64,000 nt of DNA from Planctomycetota bacterium (GTDB lineage: Bacteria; Planctomycetota; Phycisphaerae; SM23-33). Position 1 is the stretch's first letter, and each line of letters starts with the position of its first letter. Below, piece by piece: positions 16,759-25,532 of the stretch. The DNA lies in assembly GCA_009908915.1 (NCBI GenBank), contig JAAAOJ010000007.1, positions 1-64,000 of the forward strand. Reading direction: 5' to 3'. Under the pieces are notes generated by a model. That model saw nothing but the letters and a program-made list of their open reading frames with translations. It made no database searches and had not been told where the DNA came from. The position numbers were made by a program, and so were the translations under genes.

Positions 16759-17847
16759 ATGTCGCCCATGAGCAAGAATCCCGGCAAAGGCGTGACATAT
16801 CGTGAGGCTGGCATCGATATCGACGCGGGCGAAGCCGTCGTCGACCTCATCAAGCCAATGGTCAAGACGACGCGCACCCCTCGCGTGATGGGCGGGCTGG
16901 GTGGCTTTGCGGGGCTGTTCCGCCTTGACTACAACGAGAAGCTTTTCAAGCGAAACTACAGGGATCCCGTGCTGGTCAGTTGCACCGACAGCGTCGGCAG
17001 CAAGATGCTGGTCGGCATTCGCATGAACAAGCTGGATACGGTCGGCATCGACTGCGTGGCCATGAGCGTCAACGACATGATCTGCTGCGGGGCCGAGCCG
17101 CTGTTCTTTCTGGACTACCTGGCCGTCAACAAGGTCGAGCCCGAGCGGTGCGCCGCGATCATCAAGGGCATCACCAGCGGCTGCCAGCAGTCCAACTGCG
17201 CTTTGCTGGGCGGCGAGACCTGCGAGATGCCGGACGTCTACAAGCCCGGCGATTTCGATATCGTAGGCTTTTCCGTTGGCGTCGTCGAGCGGCAGCGCAT
17301 CATCGACGGATCGCGCTGCGAGCCGGGCGATATTGCCATCGGTATCGGCAGCGACGGCCTGCACGCTAATGGATACGGTCTGGCCCGGCAGGTGCTCTTC
17401 GACATCGCAACGTACGACGTCACCGACAAGCCGGTCGAACTGGAAGGGGCAACCGTCGGCGAGGCGATGCTGGCCCCGACGCGCATCTACGTCAAGTGCG
17501 TCCTGGACGTCCTCGCACAGTACAAGGTCAAGCACGTGGTCAAGGCGATGGCCCACATCACCGGCGGCGGGCTTGTGGACAACCTTCCCCGCGTCCTGCC
17601 CGAGGGCCTGACCGTCCGCGTCAAACGCGACAGTTGGCCCGTACCGCCCATCTTTAAACTCATCGCCAACAAAGGTCCCGTCGACTCGCTGGAAATGCGA
17701 CGTGTATTCAACATGGGCGTCGGATTCGTGATGATCGTCTCGCCCGCCTTCGCCGAAAGCGTCATGAACCGCCTCAGCTCCCACGGCGAGCGACCCTTCG
17801 TCATCGGCAAAGTCAAAAAGGGCGGCCCGACGCTGGAGTGGAACTGA
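16759..17847 (+). CDS. purM: phosphoribosylformylglycinamidine cyclo-ligase (AIR synthetase)
   Basis: A 362-residue PurM, catalysing ATP-dependent closure of FGAM to AIR in purine synthesis. Recognisable blocks are the glycine-rich GGLGGFAGLF, the ATP/Mg region SCTDSVGSKMLVG, GIDCVAMSVNDMICCGAEPL, LLGGETCEMPDVY and the C-terminal HITGGGLVDNLPRVLP. It is close to the usual 345 residues. ATG 16759 follows GAGGT at good distance; the alternative ATG at 16768 is three codons in. It stands alone with no other pur gene nearby. Confidence 0.96.
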   Translation: MSPMSKNPGKGVTYREAGIDIDAGEAVVDLIKPMVKTTRTPRVMGGLGGFAGLFRLDYNEKLFKRNYRDPVLVSCTDSVGSKMLVGIRMNKLDTVGIDCVAMSVNDMICCGAEPLFFLDYLAVNKVEPERCAAIIKGITSGCQQSNCALLGGETCEMPDVYKPGDFDIVGFSVGVVERQRIIDGSRCEPGDIAIGIGSDGLHANGYGLARQVLFDIATYDVTDKPVELEGATVGEAMLAPTRIYVKCVLDVLAQYKVKHVVKAMAHITGGGLVDNLPRVLPEGLTVRVKRDSWPVPPIFKLIANKGPVDSLEMRRVFNMGVGFVMIVSPAFAESVMNRLSSHGERPFVIGKVKKGGPTLEWN

Positions 17848-17920
17848 TCGACCAGACGCCTCGTCGAGAGACGGCAGCAGCGGTCAGGGGTCAAATGGAA
17901 CGTCGACCCTCTTGGTCGAC

Positions 17921-18034
17921 GCCTCCCTCAGACATCCAAGGAAGTGCCGCTCAGCACCGTTGTCGTGACATAACTTCTTTGTTTGCGTTGCAAAATCGTT
18001 CTGCTTTTGCGCCCACCCGACTTTTGAGGGAGGC
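17921..18034. mobile_element. 114-bp MITE-like element, copy 2
   Basis: Same perfect 10-bp terminal inverted repeats (17921-17930 and 18025-18034) and exact length as copy 1 at 14034-14147. The most conserved inner blocks are TCGTGACAT, GTTTGCGT and GTTCTGCTTTTGCG. It lies between purM and the C39/MA-peptidase gene, ending 82 bp before that gene's ATG. Confidence 0.7.
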
Positions 18035-18115
18035 GCCTTGGTCGCGTTTTTTTTTACATTTCTGGAAACCATTCGGCCAGACGTGCGTCACACGGGACAA
18101 GGAGACTCACTTCGC

Positions 18116-19672
18116 ATGAGACGACCGTACCTGCTTCCACACGCCGCCATCGCTGCCTTCTGCATCGGACTGATGCTGCCCCTGCTGGCCGGCACGCCGT
18201 CGACGAACGACGCACCTGCCCTGACCGCCGCGGCCGGCAAGGCCCGCCCCACGTCACGGACGTTCAAGTCCGCGCGCATCGACGGGGTTCCTCACGTCCG
18301 CCAGCAGCCGGACTTTTGCGGCGAGGCCTGTGTGGCAATGGCCCTGGGCTGGCTCAAAGAGGCACACGTCTCACAGAACGACGTTTTCGCCGCCTCCGGG
18401 CTCGATCCCGTCGAGGGGCGGGGCTGCTGCGCGAGCGACCTCCTCAACGCCCTGCTGACGTTGGGCTTCAAGCCCGGTAGCAAGGCCGAGTGCTGGCAGC
18501 GAATCAACGCCGACAACGCCGAGGCCGAACTACAGGATCGCTTCGCCGAACTGCATGCGGACCTGCGGGCCGGGCACCCGAGCATCGTCTGCATGCACTA
18601 CGACGACTCGCCGGAGACCACGGAGCACGTCCGCCTGATCGTCGGCTACGACAGCGACGGCGACGAGGTGCTCTACCACGAACCCGCCGAGGACGACGCC
18701 GCCTATCGTCGCATGCCCCGCAAGCAGTTCCTCAAACTCTGGCCGCTGAAGTACAAGCCCAGCGAGTGGACCGCCATCCGCTTCCGCCTCAAGCCCGGCG
18801 ACCTCGACCTGCCCGAGCCGGCCAGGCCCCGCCGGCGGACGCTCATCGTCGACGGCCGGGAGAAGCAGGTACCGGTGGTCGCATTCTCGGCCGCCGACTA
18901 CGCCCAACACGTCCGCCGGCTGCGGCACCGCTACCCCATGGACGACATGACCGTCCTGATCGAAGAGCCGTTTGTCGTCGTCGGCGATGAATCCCCCGCC
19001 ACGGTCCGCCGCTATGCCGAGCAGACCATCCGCTGGGCCACCCGGCATTACCGCAAGGATTACTTCGCCTCGGACCCCTCGCGCATCATCACCATCTGGC
19101 TGCTGGGCGACAAGGACAGCTACGCGACAATCAGCCGGGCCGTCTCGGGGCGGGCGCCGGGCACGCCGTTCGGCTTCTACCTGGAGTCGAGGGATGCGCT
19201 GATCATGAACATCTCGACCGGCGGCGGGACGCTTGTCCACGAGATGTTCCACGCCTTCGTCCCGGCCAACTTCCCATCCATGCCGCCGTGGCTCAACGAG
19301 GGCATGGCCTCACTGTACGAGCAGTGCGGCGAACGTGGCGGGAGGATGGTCGGCTTCACCAACTGGCGGCTGGCCGGCCTGAAGACGGCCATCGCCAACA
19401 AGGCCACGCTCCGCTGGAAGGATCTCTGCGACCTGGACATCCGCGGGTTCTACGGCCCGGGCAGCGGCGTCCACTACGCCCAGGCCCGGTATCTCTGCTA
19501 TTACCTCCAGCAGAAGCGGCTGCTCCGCAAGTTCTACCAGGCCTTCCTGGCCGGCCAGGCCAAAGACCCCACCGGCTACCACACGCTGCTGAAGGTGCTG
19601 GACGTCGACGACCCCGACGCACTGCTGCGAGACTGGCAGGCGTGGGTGCTTGCCCTGAAATTCCCGGCTTAG
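18116..19672 (+). CDS. exported fusion of a C39-like cysteine peptidase and an HExxH metallopeptidase
   Basis: A 518-residue protein. A signal/anchor (residues 9-23) precedes a C39-like papain fold (about 55-235): QQPDFCGEACVAMALGWL holds the likely nucleophile Cys, and TTEHVRLIVGYD the His. A linker leads to a gluzincin (MA-clan) domain with GGGTLVHEMFHAF (zinc His pair and catalytic Glu) and WLNEGMASLYE, the usual third-ligand Glu segment. Two unrelated protease folds in one chain are unusual; one may be a binding domain. ATG 18116 has AAGGAG 11 bp upstream. A 114-bp repeat precedes it. Likely role: cell-surface or periplasmic proteolysis (inference). Confidence 0.8.
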   Translation: MRRPYLLPHAAIAAFCIGLMLPLLAGTPSTNDAPALTAAAGKARPTSRTFKSARIDGVPHVRQQPDFCGEACVAMALGWLKEAHVSQNDVFAASGLDPVEGRGCCASDLLNALLTLGFKPGSKAECWQRINADNAEAELQDRFAELHADLRAGHPSIVCMHYDDSPETTEHVRLIVGYDSDGDEVLYHEPAEDDAAYRRMPRKQFLKLWPLKYKPSEWTAIRFRLKPGDLDLPEPARPRRRTLIVDGREKQVPVVAFSAADYAQHVRRLRHRYPMDDMTVLIEEPFVVVGDESPATVRRYAEQTIRWATRHYRKDYFASDPSRIITIWLLGDKDSYATISRAVSGRAPGTPFGFYLESRDALIMNISTGGGTLVHEMFHAFVPANFPSMPPWLNEGMASLYEQCGERGGRMVGFTNWRLAGLKTAIANKATLRWKDLCDLDIRGFYGPGSGVHYAQARYLCYYLQQKRLLRKFYQAFLAGQAKDPTGYHTLLKVLDVDDPDALLRDWQAWVLALKFPA

Positions 19673-19675
19673 TCG

Positions 19676-19704
19676 TTGCAGGGATCTCGGTTATCCTCCA
19701 TAAT
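19676..19704 (+). promoter_or_regulatory. sigma70-type promoter for HAD phosphatase
   Basis: TTGCAG (19676-19681) and CATAAT (19699-19704) with a 17-bp spacer. They lie 55 bp before the ATG and directly after the preceding gene's stop, so the HAD gene is probably transcribed separately. Confidence 0.5.
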
Positions 19705-19759
19705 CTCGGGCTGTTGCCTGTATTGTGTTCTCCCGCCCGGAGGCGCTCACTGCATCACC

Positions 19760-20425
19760 ATGAAACGCTACCCGATCATCCTGTTTGACCTCGACGGCAC
19801 GCTGACGGATCCGACCATGGAAATCGTCAAGTCTGCCCAGTATGCGTTGCACCAGTTCGGCGTGGAGGAAAGCGACCCGGAGAAGCTCAGGGCCTTTGCC
19901 AACACCCCCCTGCTGCAGTGCTTCGAGCAGGATTTCGGCCTGTCGGCCGACCAGGCTGACCAGGCGTTCGAGTATTACTGGCACTACGCGGGCAGCCTGG
20001 CCCTGCGGGACAATCGCGTCTATGCCGGGGTCCCCGAGATGCTTGAACAACTCCAGGCCGACGACCGGACACTCTGTGTGGCCACCGCCCGAAAGACCGA
20101 CAACGCCCGAAAGGTGCTCGCGGCCGTGGGATTGAAAACGTTCTTCCCGGAGCACCAGGTCCTCGGTACCGACGACAATGCCGCCCGGAGCAACAAGAAA
20201 ATGGTCATCTTCGACCTGCTCTGCTCGCTCGACGAGCATCACCACGAGGACGTCATTATGGTCGGCGACCGCAAGAGCGACCTGATCGGAGCCTACAAAA
20301 ACGGCGTCGACTCGATGGCCGTTACGTGGGGCAGCGAGACGCTCGACGAACTCAAGTCCGCCGAACCCACATGCATCGCCGCGAGCGTGCGGGAAATGGC
20401 GCAACTGCTTCTCGCCGCACAGTAG
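19760..20425 (+). CDS. HAD-superfamily hydrolase, phosphoglycolate-phosphatase-like
   Basis: A 221-residue HAD enzyme. It has motif I ILFDLDGTLTDPT, a helical C1 cap, motif II CVATARKT, a Lys in motif III (SNKKMVIFDLL) and motif IV MVGDRKSDLIGA. The architecture matches Gph/PGP-like phosphatases; 5'-nucleotidase activity is also possible. ATG 19760 gives the standard start just before motif I. Motif II has Thr-Ala rather than the more usual Thr-Ser/Asn. It is monocistronic by spacing. Confidence 0.87.
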   Translation: MKRYPIILFDLDGTLTDPTMEIVKSAQYALHQFGVEESDPEKLRAFANTPLLQCFEQDFGLSADQADQAFEYYWHYAGSLALRDNRVYAGVPEMLEQLQADDRTLCVATARKTDNARKVLAAVGLKTFFPEHQVLGTDDNAARSNKKMVIFDLLCSLDEHHHEDVIMVGDRKSDLIGAYKNGVDSMAVTWGSETLDELKSAEPTCIAASVREMAQLLLAAQ

Positions 20426-20652
20426 CGGTGGTCCCTGCCAACCGCATTGTCGCCCCAGGAAAACGTTCCGAGAGCGGCACTGTCGCCCGGGGCTTACGAT
20501 CTGGACATCCTGCGTCCGAGGGCTCACGCCCCCGGCCACATACTGCCGGGCCTACAGCCCTGACCATACGTGGCTTTCGTGGCTATCTGCCGAATGACCA
20601 CAGAGATCACAGCACGGCCCTGAAGCGCGACCTCCCGGCGCCTGACGACCGG

Positions 20653-21366
20653 CTACTCGTTGAGCACTTCCATCTCGCGATGGGCGAGGCGTTCTTCGAG
20701 TTGCTCGGGCGACTCAGCAGCCATCAGAGCCTCGAGCGTACCGCGGTCGTCGAGCATGCGGACCAGCCGGGCCAGCACGTGCAGATGCGTGCGATCGTCC
20801 TTGCAGGCCAGGAAGAAGAACAGCCGCGTCAGCTTTCCGTCCTCGGCCCCGAACGGTACCCCGGCCGGCGTCAGGCCGACGGTGATGAAGCTCTCGGCGA
20901 TATCGTGCGGCAGTGGCCTACGCGGATGGGGGAAGGCCACGCCCGGCAGCAAGGCCGTGCTGCAGAGGGCCTCGCGCCCGCGGAGTTCATCGAGCATGCT
21001 GTCGCGATCGAAGACGACGTCGAGATCGACCGCCCTCTGCACCAGCCCGCGAATGACGGCTTCGCGCGTCTTGGCCACAAGCGGCACGGCGACGGCCTTC
21101 TCCGATACCAACGGGCAGACGATCGGCTCGCCGTGGACAAAACCGTGATGCTCGCTGACGCCGCGTTCGATATCGGCCAGCTGCTGGGGCTCCCAGTTGT
21201 GCATCTGTCGCCAGACCCAGTGGTCGACCTCGCCCTTGGTGAAGATGTACCGTTCGCCGACCCGCCGGCAGGGAATCTTCTCGCGGGAGGCGTGTCGCTC
21301 GACGTCGCGCAGGTCCATGCCGAGGTATGCAGCGACGTCCTTGCTGTTCATCTGGGTGTGCGGCAT
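20653..21366 (-). CDS. HTH (excisionase/MerR-like) fused to PTS fructose-type EIIA
   Basis: A 237-residue two-domain protein. Residues 1-60 form an excisionase/MerR-type winged HTH (NSKDVAAYLGMDLRDVERHA, then YIFTKGEVDHWV). Residues about 90-237 are a PTS EIIA-2 (fructose/mannitol/Ntr) domain with the phosphorylatable His in ALLPGVAFPHPR. The domain pairing suggests a transcription factor controlled by PTS or PTS-like phosphorylation. No EIIB/EIIC or HPr gene is nearby, so it is probably regulatory and not a sugar importer component. It is divergent from the membrane TPR-like gene at 21544. Confidence 0.85.
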   Translation of the reverse strand: MPHTQMNSKDVAAYLGMDLRDVERHASREKIPCRRVGERYIFTKGEVDHWVWRQMHNWEPQQLADIERGVSEHHGFVHGEPIVCPLVSEKAVAVPLVAKTREAVIRGLVQRAVDLDVVFDRDSMLDELRGREALCSTALLPGVAFPHPRRPLPHDIAESFITVGLTPAGVPFGAEDGKLTRLFFFLACKDDRTHLHVLARLVRMLDDRGTLEALMAAESPEQLEERLAHREMEVLNE

Positions 21367-21543
21367 GGCGCCATACTACATATGGAGGTGGTTTTCGGCA
21401 AGTCGCGCGCCGTAAAATACGATAGGGTAAAGCTTTGATATTTGCCGATCTGATACCTAGATTGCCATGGACATTCGTTGCATGTCCAATCATTCGGCTG
21501 CCGGTCGCATATGCACCCGGGGGCCACGGAAGGAGCTTTCGCG

Positions 21544-22602
21544 ATGGCCGAGAAGAGTCAATTCCGTCGTATCCGTTCATGGGGGCTGGGCCTGCTCGTG
21601 GCCGGCGGCGCACTGACGGTGCTGTTCATCCTGTCCATGATCCTGATGATGGCCGCCGCCTACTCCAAGGATGCCCCGCCGAACGTCTGGCGCGTCCTCG
21701 CCGCGATCGCGCTGGGTCTGTTCCTCCCAGCGATCGTCGTCGGCCTGTACGTCGTGATCCGGTTGATCGTCGTCGACAGCGACACCGACGCGACGGCCGA
21801 GGCCAGGCTGGCACGCGTGGAGTCGCTGCTGGAGGACCAGGGCGGGCACCTGCGCGAACTGGTACAACTCGCCGTCCTCAGCGACCAGGCCAAGAGTCTC
21901 ATCTACTACGAGCAGGAAATCGAGGCCTTCCGCGAGACCGTCAACGCCATGCTCCTCAAGCAGGATTACCAGACGGCCGAAGCGATGATCGCGCGTATGG
22001 AAAAGCAGTTCGGCCTGGTGGAAGAAGCCTCACGCATGCGCGACGAGGTGACCGCCTACCGGCAGAAGACCGTCAGCGACAAGCTCGACTCGGCCGTCGA
22101 ACGCATCGACGACATCCTGTCGCGTCAGCAGTGGGCCCAGGCCAAGCGAGAAGCCGAACGCCTCGCCGCCATGTTCCCGGACCACGACCGCGTTCGCGAA
22201 CTGCCCGGGCGCATCCAGAGCGCGTGGAACGACTACAAGCGTCAACTTCTGAAAGACTACGGCGAGGCCGTCCGCATCAACGACGTCGAGCGCAGCATCG
22301 ACCTGCTCAAGGAACTCGACCGGTACCTCACGCCGCAGGAGGGTGCGGCCTTGGCTGAAAGTGCCCGTGGCGTCTTCAAGGCCAAGTTGCACAACCTCGG
22401 CGTGCAGTTCGCCATCAGTGTCACCGACCGGCAGTGGTCGGAAGCGGTGGCGACCGGCGAGCAGATCATGGCCGAGTTCCCCAACTCGCGTATGGCTCGC
22501 GAGGTCGGCGCGAAGCTGGACCTGCTGCGTGCGTACGCGACCGGCGAGAAGCAGCCCCCCGCTCCCCAGCAGTTCGTCGGCGGCCCCGCCGCAACGGGAT
22601 GA
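21544..22602 (+). CDS. inner-membrane protein with two TM helices and TPR-like helical domain
   Basis: A 352-residue protein. Two N-terminal membrane helices (about 14-38 and 47-74) precede a soluble helical region with a short coiled coil (ARLARVESLLEDQGGHLREL) and TPR-like hairpins (VERIDDILSRQQWAQAKREA, AISVTDRQWSEAVATGEQIM). The last 15 residues are Pro/Gly-rich. ATG 21544 follows GGAAGGAG at appropriate spacing. The function is unknown; a scaffold at the inner membrane is plausible. It is convergent with the TPR gene at 22620. Confidence 0.8.
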   Translation: MAEKSQFRRIRSWGLGLLVAGGALTVLFILSMILMMAAAYSKDAPPNVWRVLAAIALGLFLPAIVVGLYVVIRLIVVDSDTDATAEARLARVESLLEDQGGHLRELVQLAVLSDQAKSLIYYEQEIEAFRETVNAMLLKQDYQTAEAMIARMEKQFGLVEEASRMRDEVTAYRQKTVSDKLDSAVERIDDILSRQQWAQAKREAERLAAMFPDHDRVRELPGRIQSAWNDYKRQLLKDYGEAVRINDVERSIDLLKELDRYLTPQEGAALAESARGVFKAKLHNLGVQFAISVTDRQWSEAVATGEQIMAEFPNSRMAREVGAKLDLLRAYATGEKQPPAPQQFVGGPAATG

Positions 22603-22619
22603 GCGCCGCTGTCGGCACG

Positions 22620-23759
22620 TCAGTCGATACTGAACGGCGACGGCTCGTCGGGCGGGTTGATCGTGCCAGCGTCGCCGGCCTTGCCGTCCCCGTCGATATC
22701 CGGCGTGAACTCCAGCAATCCGCCCGGCTTGACGAAACGCGCGTTGTCAATGCGTTTCCGCAGTGCGACGACCTCGGGATTCTCTGGGGCCAACTGGTAG
22801 GCCTGATCGATGTAACCCATCGCCCGGGCGTCCTTGCCGGCCCGGTGATAACTCCGGGCCGCCCCGATCAACGCCGGCAACGTCATCCGAATCCCGCCGG
22901 CAACCTCTGCATAGACCTCGCCGGCCTGCTCCCACTTGCCGGCCATCTCAAGGATCTCGCCGCGTTGAAGCTCCAGCAGCGCCCGGGCCGTTCCCTTCGC
23001 TGCGTCCAATCCACCATCCAGCGTGTCCAGCGCCGCATGATACCGGCCGGCCATCGCCTGTGCCTCGGCCAGCGCCGAGCAATTCCGCGGATCGCGCGGT
23101 TCGAGCGTCCTTGCCCGCCGCAGCCGTGACAGTGCTTCCTCGCGCCGACCGTTGGCCCAGGCAATCTCGCCGGCCATGCGATAGACGGCTGCGTCCTCGG
23201 AACCGGCGGCGATCGCGCGCCGCAGATACGATTCGGCCTCCTCCGACTCGCCCCGCTGCATCAGCCGCAGGCCATACTTGCCCCAGATCTCCGGCCCGGC
23301 GTCGTCTTGGGCGGCCGCCTTGGCGAACCATGCCTCCGCGCGGGCCGGCTCGTCGGCGTGCAGCAGACCATTAACCCAGCACGCCCGCGGCGCATCGGGA
23401 TCGATTGACAGCGCCGTGTCGACGAGTCGCTCGGCGTCCGTCGGCTGATCGCCGCTGGCATATACCTGGGCCAGCGCCGTACGCACGTCGACGTCGCCCG
23501 GATGGTCCTCGATCCACCTCTGGGCGAGGTCGACCGCCCGGCCTCTCGCGCCTTGCATGGCCAGTTGCATCACGCGATCGGCCGCCGCCTGCGACGGCGT
23601 CATGGTCGGCCCGTCGCCTGTCGGTTCCTCGGCCAGCGGCGTCTCGGGCTCGAAGGCGTAGTACAGGGCGGCCCCGCCCGCGAACCCGGCCAGCAGCAGC
23701 AGACAAAGGATCAGCAGTCGCTGCGGCGAGATATCCCACACGTTACCCGAGGCATCCAT
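22620..23759 (-). CDS. membrane-anchored TPR protein
   Basis: A 379-residue protein with one N-terminal membrane helix (about 14-32, LLILCLLLLAGFAGGAAL). About seven TPRs follow (for example AERLVDTALSIDPDAPRACW, ALSRLRRARTLEPRDPRNC, AMGYIDQAYQLAPENPEVVA). The C-terminal tail carries an acidic DIDGDGKAGD stretch like a calcium-binding dockerin or EF loop. It starts 3 bp after the trpC stop, so the two genes are co-transcribed. The role is unknown. Confidence 0.85.
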   Translation of the reverse strand: MDASGNVWDISPQRLLILCLLLLAGFAGGAALYYAFEPETPLAEEPTGDGPTMTPSQAAADRVMQLAMQGARGRAVDLAQRWIEDHPGDVDVRTALAQVYASGDQPTDAERLVDTALSIDPDAPRACWVNGLLHADEPARAEAWFAKAAAQDDAGPEIWGKYGLRLMQRGESEEAESYLRRAIAAGSEDAAVYRMAGEIAWANGRREEALSRLRRARTLEPRDPRNCSALAEAQAMAGRYHAALDTLDGGLDAAKGTARALLELQRGEILEMAGKWEQAGEVYAEVAGGIRMTLPALIGAARSYHRAGKDARAMGYIDQAYQLAPENPEVVALRKRIDNARFVKPGGLLEFTPDIDGDGKAGDAGTINPPDEPSPFSID

Positions 23760-23762
23760 GTC

Positions 23763-24581
23763 TTACTTCTCCTTTGGCCCAAGAAGGTTGTTGACGGCCT
23801 GGCCGATATCCGGCTGCCGCATGAAGGTCTCGCCGACGAGAATCGCACTGATGCCACCGTCGGCAAGTTTGCGGACGTCATCCGACGTACGAATGCCGCT
23901 CTCGCTGACTACGGGCACGCCCTCGCCGGCCAGTTCAGCCAGTCGGAGCGTGGTGTCGATATCGACGGCGAAGGTCTTCAGGTCACGGTTGTTGATGCCC
24001 AGCAGGCTGTACGTGCGGTGCGGGAAGCCCACCATCGACCGGACCCTCAGCAGGTCGTCGGCCTCGTGGACCTCCAGCAGCACGGTCATTTTGAGCTCGG
24101 CCGCCAGGATCATCAGATCGGACAGCATGCCGGTCGGCAAGGCCGCCGCGATCAGCAGGACGGCGTCGGCGCCGACCGCCCGGGCCTGGTAGACCTGCAT
24201 CGGATCGATGATGAAATCCTTGCGGAGGATCGGCAGGCTGACGGTCTCGCTGACCGTTCGCAGGTAGTCCAAGCTGCCCCGGAAGTATGTCTCGTCGGTC
24301 AGGACGCTCAACGCATCGGCCCCCGCCTGCTCGTACTGCCGGGCCAGTGCCGCCGGGTCGAAGTCTTCCCGGATGATGCCCGCCGACGGCGAGGCCTTCT
24401 TGATCTCGGCGATCAGGCGGACGGGCCGGCGCCCGTCGCGTGTGACGGCCTGGTAGAAGTTCCGAACCGGTCGTGCGTCGGCGGCCCGCTTGCTGAGATC
24501 CTCCAGTGTGCAGGATCCCCGCAGCGCCTCAAGCTCTTTGCGCTTGGTTTCCAGGATGTTGTCCAATATAGTTTTCGGCAT
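23763..24581 (-). CDS. trpC: indole-3-glycerol-phosphate synthase
   Basis: A 272-residue TIM-barrel TrpC that converts CdRP to indole-3-glycerol phosphate in tryptophan synthesis. Family blocks are N-terminal ILDNILETKRKELEAL, LIAEIKKASPSAG with the catalytic Lys, SVLTDETYFRGSLDYL, LRKDFIIDPMQVYQARAVGA and GINNRDLKTF. No other trp gene is close, so the pathway is dispersed. It lies upstream of the TPR protein (3-bp gap) and is divergent from the CPBP protease with only 42 bp between starts. Confidence 0.96.
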   Translation of the reverse strand: MPKTILDNILETKRKELEALRGSCTLEDLSKRAADARPVRNFYQAVTRDGRRPVRLIAEIKKASPSAGIIREDFDPAALARQYEQAGADALSVLTDETYFRGSLDYLRTVSETVSLPILRKDFIIDPMQVYQARAVGADAVLLIAAALPTGMLSDLMILAAELKMTVLLEVHEADDLLRVRSMVGFPHRTYSLLGINNRDLKTFAVDIDTTLRLAELAGEGVPVVSESGIRTSDDVRKLADGGISAILVGETFMRQPDIGQAVNNLLGPKEK

Positions 24582-24623
24582 TACTATCGGCCTTGCGCCC
24601 CGCTCACAAATGACGTTACCGAA

Positions 24624-25532
24624 ATGAGCTTACTTCTGTCAAACGCTATGTCCGTCGTCGCCGCGTTCGCCCAGACTGGCCAGCCCGCAACCAGTCCCGT
24701 CAAGCGCGAGATGTCGCGGTTCTTCCTGTATCTGCTGGTTGTCGGCCTGCTGGTGCTGCTGGTTCTGGCGGCCCGCCGCATCGCCCGGCCGAAGAAGTTG
24801 GCGTTGAGGGACGCCCCCGGCCGCCCGAATTCGCTGAATCCGATTCACGTACTGGCGGTGTTCCTGATCTGGCTGCTCAGCGGCGCTGTGGCGGCTGAAA
24901 TCCTCCGGCGCAGCGGCTGGGCGGCCGACGACGGCTCGCAGGGCCTCAAACTCACGACGCAGGGGGAGATCCTGGCGACCGTCATCGGCCAGATCATCGG
25001 CATCGGCATCGCGCTGGCCTGCGCGCACGTGTGGTTCCGCTTCAAGGCCGTCCGGGGCATGGGCCTCAGCGGCCGCCATTGGCTGTACGACTCGTTGCGG
25101 GGCCTGGTAGCCGTCGTAGCTTTCCTACCGGTATGCCTGGCGCTGCTGCAACTGGGTCAGTGGCTGCTGTCGCTGCTTGATCAACCGCCGAGCTCACACC
25201 CAATGCTGGACGCCCTCGTCGCGTTGGGGCCGGCTTGGCAGGTGCTCATCGGTATCTCGGCGATCCTGCTGGCCGCCCTGACCGAGGAACTGATCTTCCG
25301 CGGGCTGTTGCAGTCGATGCTCCGTCGATACGTCGGGCCCTGGCCGGCCATCGTGATTGCCTCGGTGCTGTTCGGGTTGTCGCACGGGCAGGTTCAGGCT
25401 ATTCTCACACTCATCGCCCTCGGCATCGTGCTGGGCTACAACTATGAGCGCACCGGACGCCTGTGGGCGCCGATTGTCATACACGCCGCCTTCAACGGCA
25501 TCATGGTGGCCAACCAGTTGCTCGTGACATAG
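24624..25532 (+). CDS. CPBP-family intramembrane glutamic endopeptidase
   Basis: A 302-residue polytopic membrane protein of the CPBP (Abi/Rce1-like) family. The catalytic region has ALTEELIFRGLLQ (EExxxR motif 1), LFGLSHGQ (motif 2 His) and HAAFNGIM (motif 3). About eight helices are expected. Such proteins cleave prenylated or other membrane substrates and often serve in peptide maturation or immunity; the substrate is unknown. ATG 24624 gives a membrane-helix-first N-terminus; the long upstream open frame is antisense to trpC and not coding. Confidence 0.88.
   Translation: MSLLLSNAMSVVAAFAQTGQPATSPVKREMSRFFLYLLVVGLLVLLVLAARRIARPKKLALRDAPGRPNSLNPIHVLAVFLIWLLSGAVAAEILRRSGWAADDGSQGLKLTTQGEILATVIGQIIGIGIALACAHVWFRFKAVRGMGLSGRHWLYDSLRGLVAVVAFLPVCLALLQLGQWLLSLLDQPPSSHPMLDALVALGPAWQVLIGISAILLAALTEELIFRGLLQSMLRRYVGPWPAIVIASVLFGLSHGQVQAILTLIALGIVLGYNYERTGRLWAPIVIHAAFNGIMVANQLLVT

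Noticed and set aside
16588..17784. N-terminal extension of the large HEAT protein to 1211 residues
   Set aside because: The extension is antisense to purM and lacks HEAT character; a lipoprotein signal begins at 16560.
23502..24623. Upstream extension of the CPBP protease frame
   Set aside because: Antisense to trpC and to the membrane-anchored TPR gene; membrane-protein text starts only at ATG 24624.
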